From positions 1 to 64,000 of the forward strand of contig JAHBSG010000022.1 of the NCBI GenBank assembly GCA_019639235.1: DNA of 64,000 nt, given 5' to 3'. The stretch's first letter is position 1, and each line of letters begins with the position of its first letter. Origin of the DNA: Acidobacteriota bacterium (GTDB lineage: Bacteria; Acidobacteriota; Blastocatellia; Pyrinomonadales; Pyrinomonadaceae). Shown one piece after another: positions 35,083 through 43,378 of the stretch. Below the pieces are notes generated by a model. It was not told where the DNA came from. It was given only the letters and a program-made list of their open reading frames with translations, and did not search any database. A program made the position numbers and the translations under genes.

Positions 35083-35439
35083 TTAAGCCGAGAACGACGT
35101 TCCGCAGCCGCAGCCGCCGGTCGCATTCGGGTTCTCAAAGGTGAAGCCGGAGCCCATCATGTTCGATGTGTAATCGACAACGACGCCGTTGAGGTATTGG
35201 GCAGAGAACATATCGACAAAGAGCTTGATGCCATGCTGGTCAAGCACGAAATCGCCCTGCCGCGAATCTTCCTCGATGTTGAGGCTGTACTGAAAGCCGG
35301 AACAGCCGCCGGGAACAACGCGCACGCGGAGCCCGGCCGTTTCCGGAAGGTCTTCCTCACCGGCCAGAAACTTTTTGATCTCGACCGAGGCGCTCTCGGT
35401 AACGTTCAAGTTTATTGAAGGTGCTGCAACTGCTGACAT
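35083..35439 (-). CDS. erpA: A-type iron-sulfur carrier protein (ErpA/IscA family)
   Basis: 118 residues. The HesB/IscA fold has all three cluster-binding cysteines: C46 in PGGCSGFQY, C110 and C112 in GGCGCG near the C-terminus. It receives [Fe-S] clusters from scaffold proteins and delivers them to target enzymes. The PGGCSGFQYSL and GSGFTFENPNA words favour ErpA among the A-type carriers. Monocistronic. The Mrp-type carrier and an Fe-S uracil-DNA glycosylase lie 4-6 kb away, which may be coincidence. Confidence 0.92.
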   Translation of the reverse strand: MSAVAAPSINLNVTESASVEIKKFLAGEEDLPETAGLRVRVVPGGCSGFQYSLNIEEDSRQGDFVLDQHGIKLFVDMFSAQYLNGVVVDYTSNMMGSGFTFENPNATGGCGCGTSFSA

Positions 35440-35551
35440 ATTTTGAGTTCGTTTCTCCTAAAAGTTCTCTGAAGAACTCCAAATTCGGAATCCTTACAAT
35501 ATAGTAAATATTACATATTCCAGTTCGGAAAAACAAGCCCGAAATGGGCGG

Positions 35552-37789
35552 TTACTTCTTTCCGCAGCGGCCGAGCTGCCAAGACCAAGTGATGGTCGAA
35601 TTGTCGGGCCCGGTGAGTGTTTTGGTCCCGCCCATCACCTCGCCGGTCTCGTCAACGTATCGCTCACCGTGCCGGCCCGATTCAAGTTGGGCCATTAACG
35701 ACAACATCCCTTCGCCAAGCTCCTGATTTGCGCTTTCGGTATCGAGCGGGCAGTTCGACTCGTCAACCTCGAAGAAGCGACGCAGATCTGTCTTGAACAT
35801 CGGGGTTCGGAGGCTGAGCGAAATACTATAGTCACGCTGTCCGGCATTGACGTAAACATCGAAACGGTCGGTCACGACCGAGGAGTATTTCTCTTCCTTG
35901 CCGTCACGGAATGAAACCGTGTAGCTGCCTTCGATCGGCCCACAGCACGGGTCGCCATCGCGTTTGCCGCTGAAAATATCGCTACGGAGGCCGTTGACGT
36001 AGATCACGGCGGGCTTCGGAGCTACTCCCGCCGCAATTTCGTCATTCGTTCGCGGAGCGAGTTCAACATCGGCATTGTCGATCTCGATGATCTGCCGGAA
36101 CCCGTCGCCGGTCGAGTTGCCGTTACCGGTTCGCGTCCCCTTGACGACGATAGTTTGCCGCAGCTCCCGCTTGTAAGTTATGGTCCCGCCCCAGTCGGCG
36201 GTGCAGGGCTGCCAATCGCGGACCGGAAGTGTCACCTGAGATGCCTTTAACGGGATCTTCGTGACGAAGTCGGCCACCCATTCGATGACCGAGAGCGGAT
36301 CAATGGCCGTGCCGAGGCCGAGCTTAACGATCTTGCCGATGTCTTTCTGGGCGTCGATCTTATCGAGAGCAAATTTCGCCCTGAGGTTGACCTTTTTCGG
36401 CAGCGGAACGACCGGGAGCCCTGTCAGGTCCGAAGGCTGTGGTTTGCCGGTGAGTTTGATGGTGTTCTTGCCGTTTGCGTCGGTCACTTGCCGACTGATG
36501 TCGCCGCGGTCGAGGGTGTCAACAAAAGTCGGAACAGAAGTGAAACGCTCGTAGCCTTTTCCTGTCAGCATCACTTCCCATTCGACCTTGACGCCGGAAA
36601 GTGGCCCGCCTTTCGGGATGCTGAAGCCAATATCGGAAACGGTTGAAAGTGCTGTTCCTATGCAGTTGACCAAATCGGACTTGTTAATGTCCATCTCGAC
36701 CTTGACAGTTACATTTCGCACCTCGCCGGTCGAATTACCGGACTTTTTCGTCCGAATGAGCGGCATTGGCTGTTCGAGTTCGAACGTTGCTTTGGCATTG
36801 AGAAACGCCATTATCGTCTTTGCCCACGCCAACGCGGCGTTAACGATGGAGGCTCCCTTTACGACCTGGCTACTCTTGATCTTGTCGAGGGTATTGATGT
36901 CTTTTGAGAGCTCGTTGAAGGTCTTTACTGTGGTAACGACCTTCTTTCCGGTCTTGTAGTACTTTTTTAGCGAGCCGAGGTCGGTAACCCAATCGCAGAC
37001 ACCGCGAGATGTTGCGGGGTTCCAACCTACCTTTACGAATTCAGAACCCGGCCGCAGCGGCGGTGCGGGAGCTACCGCAAGTCCGGCCGAATCACCGGCA
37101 AGTTCCTCAAAACGCGTAAGAAGATCAAGAAGCAGCAGACGTTCGATGATCGAGGCCTGGATCATGTTGAGCTTGATAGCTTCAGGAGGCGAAGCGGTAA
37201 GGTCGCCGTCGGTTCCCGCGATCCGGCTCATTTCGAAGAGCATGCCGGCGTTGAATTGGATATGCGGGTCTTTGGAGGCCCGCATCGCCCGGATGTCCGC
37301 CAGCATTCTTCGTGCGACCTCGGATGCAGGCATATCGGTGCCATCGCCCGCGTATTTCGCGGCGAGCTTATTGAGCGATGTTCCGACGCCGAGTCCGACA
37401 CCGCGAAGCATACCGGCCACTTCGAAATCAAAGAATCCGATATCAAGGCCCGGGCCGGAACGCGGTTGGTAGAGAACCTTTCCGCGTTCATCGGAGATGC
37501 CGAAGCCGCCCTTTTGAAGGGCCGCGATGAGGAGCGGAAGGGCATCATCCTCAAACTTGAGTATCTGACGGGCAGTTTCGGCTCCCGACTTGAACGACGG
37601 GTTGCTGCCGATGATCGCTGCCTCGGGAAGGCCGTCCTCCGGAAAGTTCGAAAGCGGATCGGAGTCGTCCCTGATCTCGGCCTTCTCAGCCTTTAGAGCG
37701 GAGAGCGGGAATATCCTCGGTTGTGCGGACGCTTCGAGCATTGCAGCGACGAGGATCGCCGCTGCCGCGAAAATGGTTACTAAGCGCAT
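35552..37789 (-). CDS. Large exported protein of unknown function
   Basis: 745 residues; ATG 37789 with GGAGG 7 nt before it. Signal peptide to ~residue 22 (IFAAAAILVAAMLEASAQ). The N-terminal third is helical (~60-260) and contains LKFEDDALPLLIAALQKGG; the rest is mostly beta with several WP/WGG segments (RDWQPCTADWGGTITYKRE near 545). Scattered cysteines, no catalytic motif recognised. It is the second gene after another exported protein (40-bp gap), so the pair is probably one operon. No family was recognised; a cell-envelope or surface role is inferred from export alone. Confidence 0.6.
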   Translation of the reverse strand: MRLVTIFAAAAILVAAMLEASAQPRIFPLSALKAEKAEIRDDSDPLSNFPEDGLPEAAIIGSNPSFKSGAETARQILKFEDDALPLLIAALQKGGFGISDERGKVLYQPRSGPGLDIGFFDFEVAGMLRGVGLGVGTSLNKLAAKYAGDGTDMPASEVARRMLADIRAMRASKDPHIQFNAGMLFEMSRIAGTDGDLTASPPEAIKLNMIQASIIERLLLLDLLTRFEELAGDSAGLAVAPAPPLRPGSEFVKVGWNPATSRGVCDWVTDLGSLKKYYKTGKKVVTTVKTFNELSKDINTLDKIKSSQVVKGASIVNAALAWAKTIMAFLNAKATFELEQPMPLIRTKKSGNSTGEVRNVTVKVEMDINKSDLVNCIGTALSTVSDIGFSIPKGGPLSGVKVEWEVMLTGKGYERFTSVPTFVDTLDRGDISRQVTDANGKNTIKLTGKPQPSDLTGLPVVPLPKKVNLRAKFALDKIDAQKDIGKIVKLGLGTAIDPLSVIEWVADFVTKIPLKASQVTLPVRDWQPCTADWGGTITYKRELRQTIVVKGTRTGNGNSTGDGFRQIIEIDNADVELAPRTNDEIAAGVAPKPAVIYVNGLRSDIFSGKRDGDPCCGPIEGSYTVSFRDGKEEKYSSVVTDRFDVYVNAGQRDYSISLSLRTPMFKTDLRRFFEVDESNCPLDTESANQELGEGMLSLMAQLESGRHGERYVDETGEVMGGTKTLTGPDNSTITWSWQLGRCGKK

Positions 37790-37828
37790 TTATCTCCCTC
37801 CCCGGCTGATCCCGGCCGAACTTTCGAG

Positions 37829-39103
37829 CTACTTGAGTTTGGCGATGATCGCCGGCAGTGCTTTCTCGATGGCGGCCTTGACCGCGTCGTTCGAGCTGCC
37901 CTTGACCTTTTCGGTTGCCGTTGCAGTGGCTACGACGGTCTTGCGGTCTTGAGCATAAAGCGTGATGGAGATGGTTGCCTCGGAGTCGCCGGCTTTTGAT
38001 GTGCCGCTTGTACCGGTTACCTTGCCGAAGAGCCCGCCGATCTTTGCACCGGTCGATTCCTTTGCTTTTTCGATGTCAACAGCGACGACATTGGCGAAAT
38101 TGCCTGAGATCAGGTCTGCCTGGGACGTGACAGCGTAGCCGGAAATGCCGGCAGCGGACAACCGCGACGATATAAGGCTGCGAAGTTCGTTCTGATCGAT
38201 CTTCGACGTGCTTCCGGAAAAGAAGTCGATCGCGACCGTTTTCATCCCCTTGGAACCTCTGGCACCGGCTTCGTTCGAAACCGTAGTTATCGCGGTGGTA
38301 TCGGCCGGCCCGCGTGAGGGACGCGTAAGTTCGGCATAGGAATCGACTTCGGTAAAACCTGCCGGCACCTCGAAAAGGCTCTGGTCGAGCGTCTGTTTCG
38401 AAAGCTCGATGATCTCAACACGCTGCGTACCTTGTTCCTTGCCGTTCTGGAAGATCTTGATTGTTCCATCAAGGAGAAAACCGGGATCCTGCGCGGATTT
38501 TACGATCATCCGCGGACGGCAGCCGCCGAGATCGTCAAATTCGGCTCGCGGGATCGGGCAGGTCTCTGATTCAAGGGTTAAATTGACGAACCAGCCTTCG
38601 CTTTCCATTCGGACGCGGTTCGCTCCATCGCAGGAATCGGCCGAGGTCTCGATCTCATTGACGTGCTTTAGCCAGCGTGCCGTTAGCCCGAACATTTGCT
38701 GCCGGCGGCCGGAATCGGAGACGGTTGACGAAACGGTTGCGGTGCCCTTGATGACCATTTTCTGTTTCGGCCGGCGGGCGAGCTTTTCGGGCGGAACCGA
38801 GCTCCAGTCGCGGTAATTGACAAAATAGGACCTGGTCTTGGGGTTGATCTGAACGTCCTGTTTCAGATCGCATTGCGAGATCTCGATCATCGGCGGCATC
38901 ATCTGCTCCATCATCGCCGCCATCTGCGCGTCGCCCGAGACGATCAGCTTAGATTCGCGCCGCTCCCGAACGCCTTTTGCGTAGGTCGTCACCTCAGAAG
39001 AAAATTCGTCTCCAAGGACCGTTCGCTGGGTGATCTTGTAATCTGCCAAGACGGCCGGGGCCGCCAGCAGTAGTGTCAGAAAAAAGCTTATCGTTCGCCG
39101 CAT
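37829..39103 (-). CDS. Exported two-domain protein of unknown function
   Basis: 424 residues from ATG 39103, with AGGAGA 5 nt before it; a 67-codon upstream extension has no support. Signal peptide 1-19 (TISFFLTLLLAAPAVLA). Residues ~20-290 are a beta-rich domain beginning DYKITQRTVLGDEFSSEVTTYAKG, like DUF4412-type proteins. After a short linker, ~305-424 look like a separate alpha/beta domain: KTVAIDFFSGSTSK…ELRSLISSRLSAAG, VVAVDIEKAKES, ISITLYAQDRKTVVATATA. That C-terminal part recalls periplasmic CsgG/LpoB-like folds (weak, inferred). Probable operon with the 745-residue protein downstream. Confidence 0.6.
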   Translation of the reverse strand: MRRTISFFLTLLLAAPAVLADYKITQRTVLGDEFSSEVTTYAKGVRERRESKLIVSGDAQMAAMMEQMMPPMIEISQCDLKQDVQINPKTRSYFVNYRDWSSVPPEKLARRPKQKMVIKGTATVSSTVSDSGRRQQMFGLTARWLKHVNEIETSADSCDGANRVRMESEGWFVNLTLESETCPIPRAEFDDLGGCRPRMIVKSAQDPGFLLDGTIKIFQNGKEQGTQRVEIIELSKQTLDQSLFEVPAGFTEVDSYAELTRPSRGPADTTAITTVSNEAGARGSKGMKTVAIDFFSGSTSKIDQNELRSLISSRLSAAGISGYAVTSQADLISGNFANVVAVDIEKAKESTGAKIGGLFGKVTGTSGTSKAGDSEATISITLYAQDRKTVVATATATEKVKGSSNDAVKAAIEKALPAIIAKLK

Positions 39104-39436
39104 GATCTTCTCCTGTAACCGTTTCGAAATATTGGGCTGTCTGAGCCGCGATAGGCCGGCCACGAAACTGTGGTACTTCAATACGCGTCGATTCGGGAGG
39201 AAAATACTAAGAAATTTTTGCAGGACTCGGAAAGCGGGAACATCGCCAGTTTCAGGCGGCCCAAAATGAATGCAAAAGTGCAAAAAAACAGGCTGCGGAA
39301 GCAACCTGTTTACTCAAAACGGCGAACTGACAAGCCTTCAATGATGAATCTATCAGCGTGAAATTTGTTGGGTTGGGAGCGAGCCTTTCAGAGCAAGTCG
39401 AAGCCTTTCACAGCCTTTTTCCCGAAAAATTGCGGA
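39104..39436. other. Intergenic region with promoter space and the mrp terminator
   Basis: About 330 bp between two minus-strand genes. It contains the hicAB-mrp terminator (39282-39311) and must hold the promoter of the 39103 gene. AGCCTTT occurs three times between 39382 and 39416. No gene seen. Confidence 0.4.
39282..39311 (-). terminator. Terminator of the hicAB-mrp operon
   Basis: Minus strand AACAGG / CCTGTT, extended inside by TGC/GCA past one mismatch, then a run of seven T. It lies ~125 nt beyond the mrp stop. Confidence 0.8.
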
Positions 39437-40522
39437 TCATGCATTTGTTCGGGAGAAGATCTTGAGTTCCGGTTTCATTGCTTCGATCGAGACGTAGCGG
39501 GCGACCTCTTCGGCGACCTTGCGAATAGCTGCGGCCTGCGGCGATTCGGGAGCCGATGCGACAACGGGCCGGCCCGTATCGCCGCCCTCGCGGACCTCAA
39601 GTCCGAGCGGGATCTGCCCAAGGAAATTGAGCCCGTATTCGCCGGCAAGTTTTTCGCCGCCGCCTTTACCAAAGATCTCGTACTTCGTGCCGGTATCGGG
39701 TGCGATGAAATACGACATATTCTCAATGACGCCGAGAACCGGAACCGCTACTTGTTCAAACATCTTGACCGCCCGGCGGACATCAGAGAGCGAAACCTCC
39801 TGCGGGGTCGTGACGAGTACGGCACCCTGAACGGGCACGAGTTGAGCAAGCGAGAGTTGGACGTCGCCGGTGCCGGGCGGCATATCGACGATCAGATAAT
39901 CGAGCTCGCCCCAGTTGACGTCGGTCAGGAACTGCCGCACAACGCCGTGGAGCATCGGGCCGCGAAGGATCATCGGCTTATCGGGCGGAACAAGGACCGC
40001 CATCGAGATCATTTTTACGCCATAGGCCTCGATGGGCTTGAGTTGGCCGCCGACGACCTCGGGCTGATCAAAGCCGGTGCCGAGCATCAGCGGCACGTTT
40101 GGCCCATAAACATCGGCGTCCATTATGCCGACCTTTGCACCGTTCTGTGCAAGTGCGACCGCAAGATTGACCGCAACGGTCGATTTTCCGACGCCGCCCT
40201 TACCGCTCGAGACGGCGATGATGTTCTTGACGCCTGGTATTGCGACGTTGTTGGCGATGCCGCGGCCCTGCGGCACTTCGGCGTCCATCGTCACCTTCAC
40301 GGACGCAACACCCTCAAGCCCGGAGACGATAGTGTGAGCCTCGGCCTCCATCTGTTCCTTAACAGGGCAAGCGGGCGTCGTCAATACGATGCGGAAGGAG
40401 ACGTCGCCGCCCTCGATAGCAACATCGCGGACAAAGCCGAGCGTGACGATGTCCTTGCGTAGATCGGGATCGATGATCTGCTTTAAGGACTCTAGTACTG
40501 TTTCTTCAGTTAGCTGATTCAT
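39437..40522 (-). CDS. mrp: Mrp/NBP35-family iron-sulfur carrier ATPase
   Basis: 361 residues. N-terminal MIP18/PaaD-like domain (1-80; IDPDLRKDIVTLGFVRDV, TTPACPVKEQME), then the P-loop ATPase with SSGKGGVGKST (106-116), DADVYGPNVP, and DMPPGTGDVQL. It is an ATPase that binds and passes on Fe-S clusters. The CxxC usually found after NMS in this family is absent (NMSYFIAPDTGTKYEIFG), a variant seen in some lineages; the cluster may use other residues. It starts only 2 bp after hicB, so it is co-transcribed with the toxin-antitoxin pair. Confidence 0.93.
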   Translation of the reverse strand: MNQLTEETVLESLKQIIDPDLRKDIVTLGFVRDVAIEGGDVSFRIVLTTPACPVKEQMEAEAHTIVSGLEGVASVKVTMDAEVPQGRGIANNVAIPGVKNIIAVSSGKGGVGKSTVAVNLAVALAQNGAKVGIMDADVYGPNVPLMLGTGFDQPEVVGGQLKPIEAYGVKMISMAVLVPPDKPMILRGPMLHGVVRQFLTDVNWGELDYLIVDMPPGTGDVQLSLAQLVPVQGAVLVTTPQEVSLSDVRRAVKMFEQVAVPVLGVIENMSYFIAPDTGTKYEIFGKGGGEKLAGEYGLNFLGQIPLGLEVREGGDTGRPVVASAPESPQAAAIRKVAEEVARYVSIEAMKPELKIFSRTNA

Positions 40523-40524
40523 AT

Positions 40525-40755
40525 TTAGGCGGCCAAAAGTTCCTTAACTTTCGTGACTTCTTTTTTTGCACTCGGCAATCTTTCGCCGCGACGTTTTGCT
40601 GTATCGATCCAGAGTCCGGTGACAACGGCGAGTTCTGCGAGCGTTTCGTCCAATGTGTCGCCCTGGGCTAAGCAACCCTTCAGCGAGGGCACCTCGCCCA
40701 CATAGCCGCCTTCTTCAGCTGGATAAATTATGACTGGATATTTGAACTTTCTCAT
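40525..40755 (-). CDS. hicB: HicB-family antitoxin (N-terminal domain only)
   Basis: 76 residues. [42 protein letters not shown] is the partly degraded RNase-H-like HicB domain. The C-terminal ribbon-helix-helix or HTH domain that lets many HicB proteins bind their promoter is missing; only a Lys/Glu-rich tail remains. It neutralises HicA by direct binding. Its ATG overlaps the hicA stop by 4 bp (translational coupling), and it is followed 2 bp later by mrp. Without a DNA-binding domain, autoregulation must differ or be absent. Confidence 0.88.
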   Translation of the reverse strand: MRKFKYPVIIYPAEEGGYVGEVPSLKGCLAQGDTLDETLAELAVVTGLWIDTAKRRGERLPSAKKEVTKVKELLAA

Positions 40756-40985
40756 AGTTCGCTCTCTTCGATCAGCTCGATCAACCGCTTAACGTAAACC
40801 GATTTTACGCGCTTTTTGTGGACAGGAATCACGAAGGTGACCGGCCCACGGTAAAAAATGTGATGGCTTCCGGAAACTCGGTCGAGAACGAATCCCTCGG
40901 CTATTAGCAGTTTTTCAACCTGAGCAAAAGTTGTTTCGGTCGGGTTATTCTTTATCTTCTCGAACAACTTGGTTCGTTTTGCCAT
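40752..40985 (-). CDS. hicA: HicA-family mRNA interferase toxin
   Basis: 77 residues, a double-stranded-RNA-binding-like fold. The catalytic histidine lies in [10 protein letters not shown] (H41 or H42; the family motif is GSHxxY/F). The C-terminus [18 protein letters not shown] is typical. HicA cuts mRNA without needing ribosomes. It is the first gene of hicA-hicB-mrp. It diverges from the uracil-DNA glycosylase gene, with only ~30 bp between the start codons, so the two promoters must overlap the genes. Confidence 0.88.
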   Translation of the reverse strand: MAKRTKLFEKIKNNPTETTFAQVEKLLIAEGFVLDRVSGSHHIFYRGPVTFVIPVHKKRVKSVYVKRLIELIEESEL

Positions 40986-41015
40986 CTAACTTTATTCTAT
41001 TCGAGACAACATAAA

Positions 41016-41615
41016 ATGTCACCGACTCGAACTTTTATACAGGCCGAATTTAGATCGCTTTGCCGCGAGGCTCAGAGTTGCCGCGTTTGCCCGGAGCTTG
41101 CGGATAAGACGGCGGTGCTGAGCGAGCTAAATGGCACGCTCGAGCCGCGAGTGATGTTCGTAGCCGAGGCTCCGGGGCGGCAGGGGGCGGACCGGACTCG
41201 GCGACCATTTTACGGCGATAAGTCGGGCGAGAACTTTCAGAAGCTGCTCGATTCGATCGGCCTGACACGCGAGGAGATATTCATCACGAACGCCGTTATG
41301 TGCAGCCCGCGGACCGCGACCGACGCGAACCGAAAGCCAACGCGGGCCGAGATCAAGAACTGTTCCGCATTTCTCAGGCGGACGGTCGAATTGATCGACC
41401 CACCGGTGATCGCGACGCTCGGGAGTGTCGCTCTTGATGCGATCAAGGCCCTGGAACCGCACGGCCTAAAACTCGCGGCCGATGCCGGGAGGCCCGTTGA
41501 TTGGTTTGGCCGGGTGCTTGTTCCGCTTTATCACCCGAGCCCGCAGGTGATCGCCGCCCAACGCGGGCTTGCGGTGCAGCTTGAGCATTTCGGACGGCTC
41601 AGCGAACTTATATAA
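41016..41615 (+). CDS. Uracil-DNA glycosylase-like protein with Fe-S cluster (family 4/5 type)
   Basis: 199 residues. Four cysteines are placed as the [4Fe-4S] ligands of family 4 enzymes: C22 and C25 (CRVC), C96 (NAVMCSP), C116 (NCSAFL). Motif 1 reads [22 protein letters not shown] and motif 3 HPSP with H173. Motif 1 mixes features of family 4 (EAPG) and family 5 (R-x-PFxGDxSG). It should excise uracil or another deaminated base from DNA. It starts close to, and diverges from, hicA, and is 9 bp upstream of the ygfZ-like gene, with which it is likely co-transcribed. Confidence 0.85.
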   Translation: MSPTRTFIQAEFRSLCREAQSCRVCPELADKTAVLSELNGTLEPRVMFVAEAPGRQGADRTRRPFYGDKSGENFQKLLDSIGLTREEIFITNAVMCSPRTATDANRKPTRAEIKNCSAFLRRTVELIDPPVIATLGSVALDAIKALEPHGLKLAADAGRPVDWFGRVLVPLYHPSPQVIAAQRGLAVQLEHFGRLSELI

Positions 41616-41624
41616 TCGAATCAA

Positions 41625-42530
41625 ATGGATATTGAGATCTACAACCACATCCGCTCTGGCGGAGCCGGGTATTACGAGCACGATCGCGGGCTAATCGCCG
41701 TTTGGGGCAAGGAGGCGGTTCCTTTCCTTGACGGGATGATCACCAACGATATGAAGACGCTCGAGGACGGGCAGCAAATGCTGGCGGCCTTTCCGAATGC
41801 ACAAGGGCGGCTGCTTGCGGTCGTCCGTGTGCTCCGGCAGGGCGAGCGGTTCCTGATAGAGACCGAAGGGGCGACGCGGGAGAAGGTCTACCAGAATCTG
41901 TTTCGGTTCACGTTTGCGGGTGATTTCTTTGTCGAGGACCTGTCGGCCCAGTTTCGCTATTTCGAGTTTTTTGGCTACGTGCCGCCGATCGAGCTTGGCG
42001 AAGGTGGCGTACGGTACGAAGGCGGAAGAAGCGTTGGATGCTTTGTCCGTAGCGATGCTGCAGAAGCGTTTTTGGAGAGACTAGCTCAACTTGAGATCGT
42101 GCAGATCTCGGACAAGACGTATGAAACGCTTCGCATAGAAAACGGCATTCCGCTCTATGGCGTTGATATGGACGAGACGACGATCGTGCCGGAGCTCGGG
42201 CTCGACGGCCTCATCTCATACATCAAGGGCTGTTACATCGGGCAAGAGATCATCGCCCGCATCCATTTCCGCGGCCACGTCGCCAAGCAACTCACCGGGC
42301 TGATCATCCAAGAACCCGGAGCGATAGCGACCGGGTCGGAGTTGACCTCTCCCGACGGCAAGAATGCCGGCCGCATAACCTCCATCACATTCTCGCCAAA
42401 ACTCGAAAAGCACATCGCCCTTGCATACGTCCGATATGAGTTTCTTGGCGAAGGAACGGAACTGAAAATCACGGAACATAATGCGACAGTAAAGGCGTTA
42501 CCATTCATCGATTCGACCAATTCGATATGA
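41625..42530 (+). CDS. ygfZ: YgfZ/GcvT-like folate-binding protein
   Basis: 301 residues. It has the GcvT-like fold without glycine-cleavage partner genes, and the diagnostic motif KGCYIGQE (residues ~203-210) with its invariant cysteine. The N-terminal AVWGKEAVPFLDGMITNDMK and the C-terminal GRITSITFSP…IALAYVR blocks also fit. YgfZ uses tetrahydrofolate and helps make or repair Fe-S clusters in enzymes such as MiaB. It follows the Fe-S uracil-DNA glycosylase by 9 bp. Confidence 0.92.
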   Translation: MDIEIYNHIRSGGAGYYEHDRGLIAVWGKEAVPFLDGMITNDMKTLEDGQQMLAAFPNAQGRLLAVVRVLRQGERFLIETEGATREKVYQNLFRFTFAGDFFVEDLSAQFRYFEFFGYVPPIELGEGGVRYEGGRSVGCFVRSDAAEAFLERLAQLEIVQISDKTYETLRIENGIPLYGVDMDETTIVPELGLDGLISYIKGCYIGQEIIARIHFRGHVAKQLTGLIIQEPGAIATGSELTSPDGKNAGRITSITFSPKLEKHIALAYVRYEFLGEGTELKITEHNATVKALPFIDSTNSI

Positions 42531-42554
42531 CCGGAGAGGGTCGGTTTATTTTTG

Positions 42555-42582
42555 TTTTTCCTTTTTTCTTGTTTCGTGGTTA
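42555..42582 (-). repeat. Left inverted repeat flanking the GxxExxY gene
   Basis: On the minus strand it reads TAACCACGAAA then CAAGAAAAAAGGAAAAA. The first 11 bases match the right-hand copy exactly, and the rest is a similar A/G-rich tail. Confidence 0.6.
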
Positions 42583-42615
42583 ATTAACTTTCTGGTGATG
42601 GGAAAAAACTAGCTT

Positions 42616-43011
42616 ATGCACGAAATTGAGGACCCGGGGAAACTTTTCTTCCCAGAGGAGACCTATCAGGTCGTTGGGGCCGCGATGGAAGTCTATTACA
42701 AGCTCGGTCCGGGTTTTCTGGAAGGGGTTTATCAAAAAGCCTTGTCGATAGAGCTTGCGATGCGCAATATTCCGTTTCGCGAGCAGGCACGGTTTCAGAT
42801 CGAGTACAAAGGCAACCCGTTGGGCCATGAATACGTAGCGGATTTCTTTTGTTTTGACGAGATCATTGTAAAGATCAAGGCTACCGCCAGCCTTTCGCCA
42901 ATCGATTGGGCACAGGTGATAAACTACTTGAAAGCAAGCCATAAGCGAGTCGGTGTGCTCTTCAATTTCGGGAGCCACGGGCGGTTGGAATGGAAAAAGC
43001 TTGTGATCTAG
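42616..43011 (+). CDS. GxxExxY protein
   Basis: 131 residues. It carries the name-giving motif GPGFLEGVYQKAL (residues 36-48), then FREQARFQIEYKGNPLGHEYVADFFCFDEIIVKIKA, and the C-terminal INYLKASHKRVGVLFNFG. The alternating strands with acidic residues and K-x-K resemble a restriction-endonuclease-like (PD-D/ExK) core (inferred). Family function is unknown; members appear sporadically in genomes, consistent with mobility. The gene sits between inverted copies of a TAACCACGAAA-type repeat, and its neighbours on both sides are ordinary chromosomal genes. Confidence 0.85.
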   Translation: MHEIEDPGKLFFPEETYQVVGAAMEVYYKLGPGFLEGVYQKALSIELAMRNIPFREQARFQIEYKGNPLGHEYVADFFCFDEIIVKIKATASLSPIDWAQVINYLKASHKRVGVLFNFGSHGRLEWKKLVI

Positions 43012-43023
43012 GGCTAGATAAGA

Positions 43024-43050
43024 TAACCACGAAAGAAGAAAGGAAGAAAA
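43024..43050 (+). repeat. Right inverted repeat flanking the GxxExxY gene
   Basis: TAACCACGAAA then GAAGAAAGGAAGAAAA, inverted relative to the copy at 42555-42582 and 12 bp past the stop codon of the GxxExxY gene. Confidence 0.6.
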
Positions 43051-43062
43051 TAGGACAGAAAC

Positions 43063-43356
43063 GTGAACGTTGCACAGATAGACAAGAACCAGCTTGATAT
43101 TGACCTGCCGAATGCGAAGTTGGCTTATACGATAATTCAGTCGCTGCTAGAGGCGAATGAGGCCTTGAGCGATCTGTTGGTGGTCGCGGCGCACGCCTTG
43201 GACGAGGACGTGACGAAGGCTTTAACGATGACCAACGAGTGGCAGAAGTACCTCGAGTCGAAGCGGAACATGGAAAAAACAAAGGCACAGATAGAGAAAT
43301 TTACCGAGAATCTCAAGAATCTTGAAGTAGGTTCAAGTACAGCTGACAGCTTATAG
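43063..43356 (+). CDS. Small helical protein of unknown function
   Basis: 97 residues with a GTG start at 43063 and no clear ribosome-binding site. Mostly helical (NAKLAYTIIQSLLEANEALSDLLVVAAHALD; KYLESKRNMEKTKAQIEKFTENLKNL), with a coiled-coil C-terminal half. The last residues (…SSTADSL) are encoded by the start of the heptamer array that follows, so the end of the gene may have been changed by the repeat. No family recognised. Could be spurious, but the composition is protein-like and the frame is open between two repeats. Confidence 0.45.
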   Translation: MNVAQIDKNQLDIDLPNAKLAYTIIQSLLEANEALSDLLVVAAHALDEDVTKALTMTNEWQKYLESKRNMEKTKAQIEKFTENLKNLEVGSSTADSL

Positions 43357-43378
43357 CTATCAGCTGACAGCTGTTCGT
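43340..43378. repeat. Heptanucleotide AGCT-type array
   Basis: AGCTGAC, AGCTTAT, AGCTATC, AGCTGAC, AGCTGTT in perfect 7-nt register (43341-43375). It ends 6 bp before the ATG of the YpdA-like gene and uses the same AGCT-anchored word as the array at 20033-20074. Confidence 0.75.

Noticed and set aside
39365-40462. 365-codon plus-strand frame opposite mrp
   Set aside because: Antisense shadow of a clear Mrp ATPase; text is Asp/His/Arg-rich without domain features.
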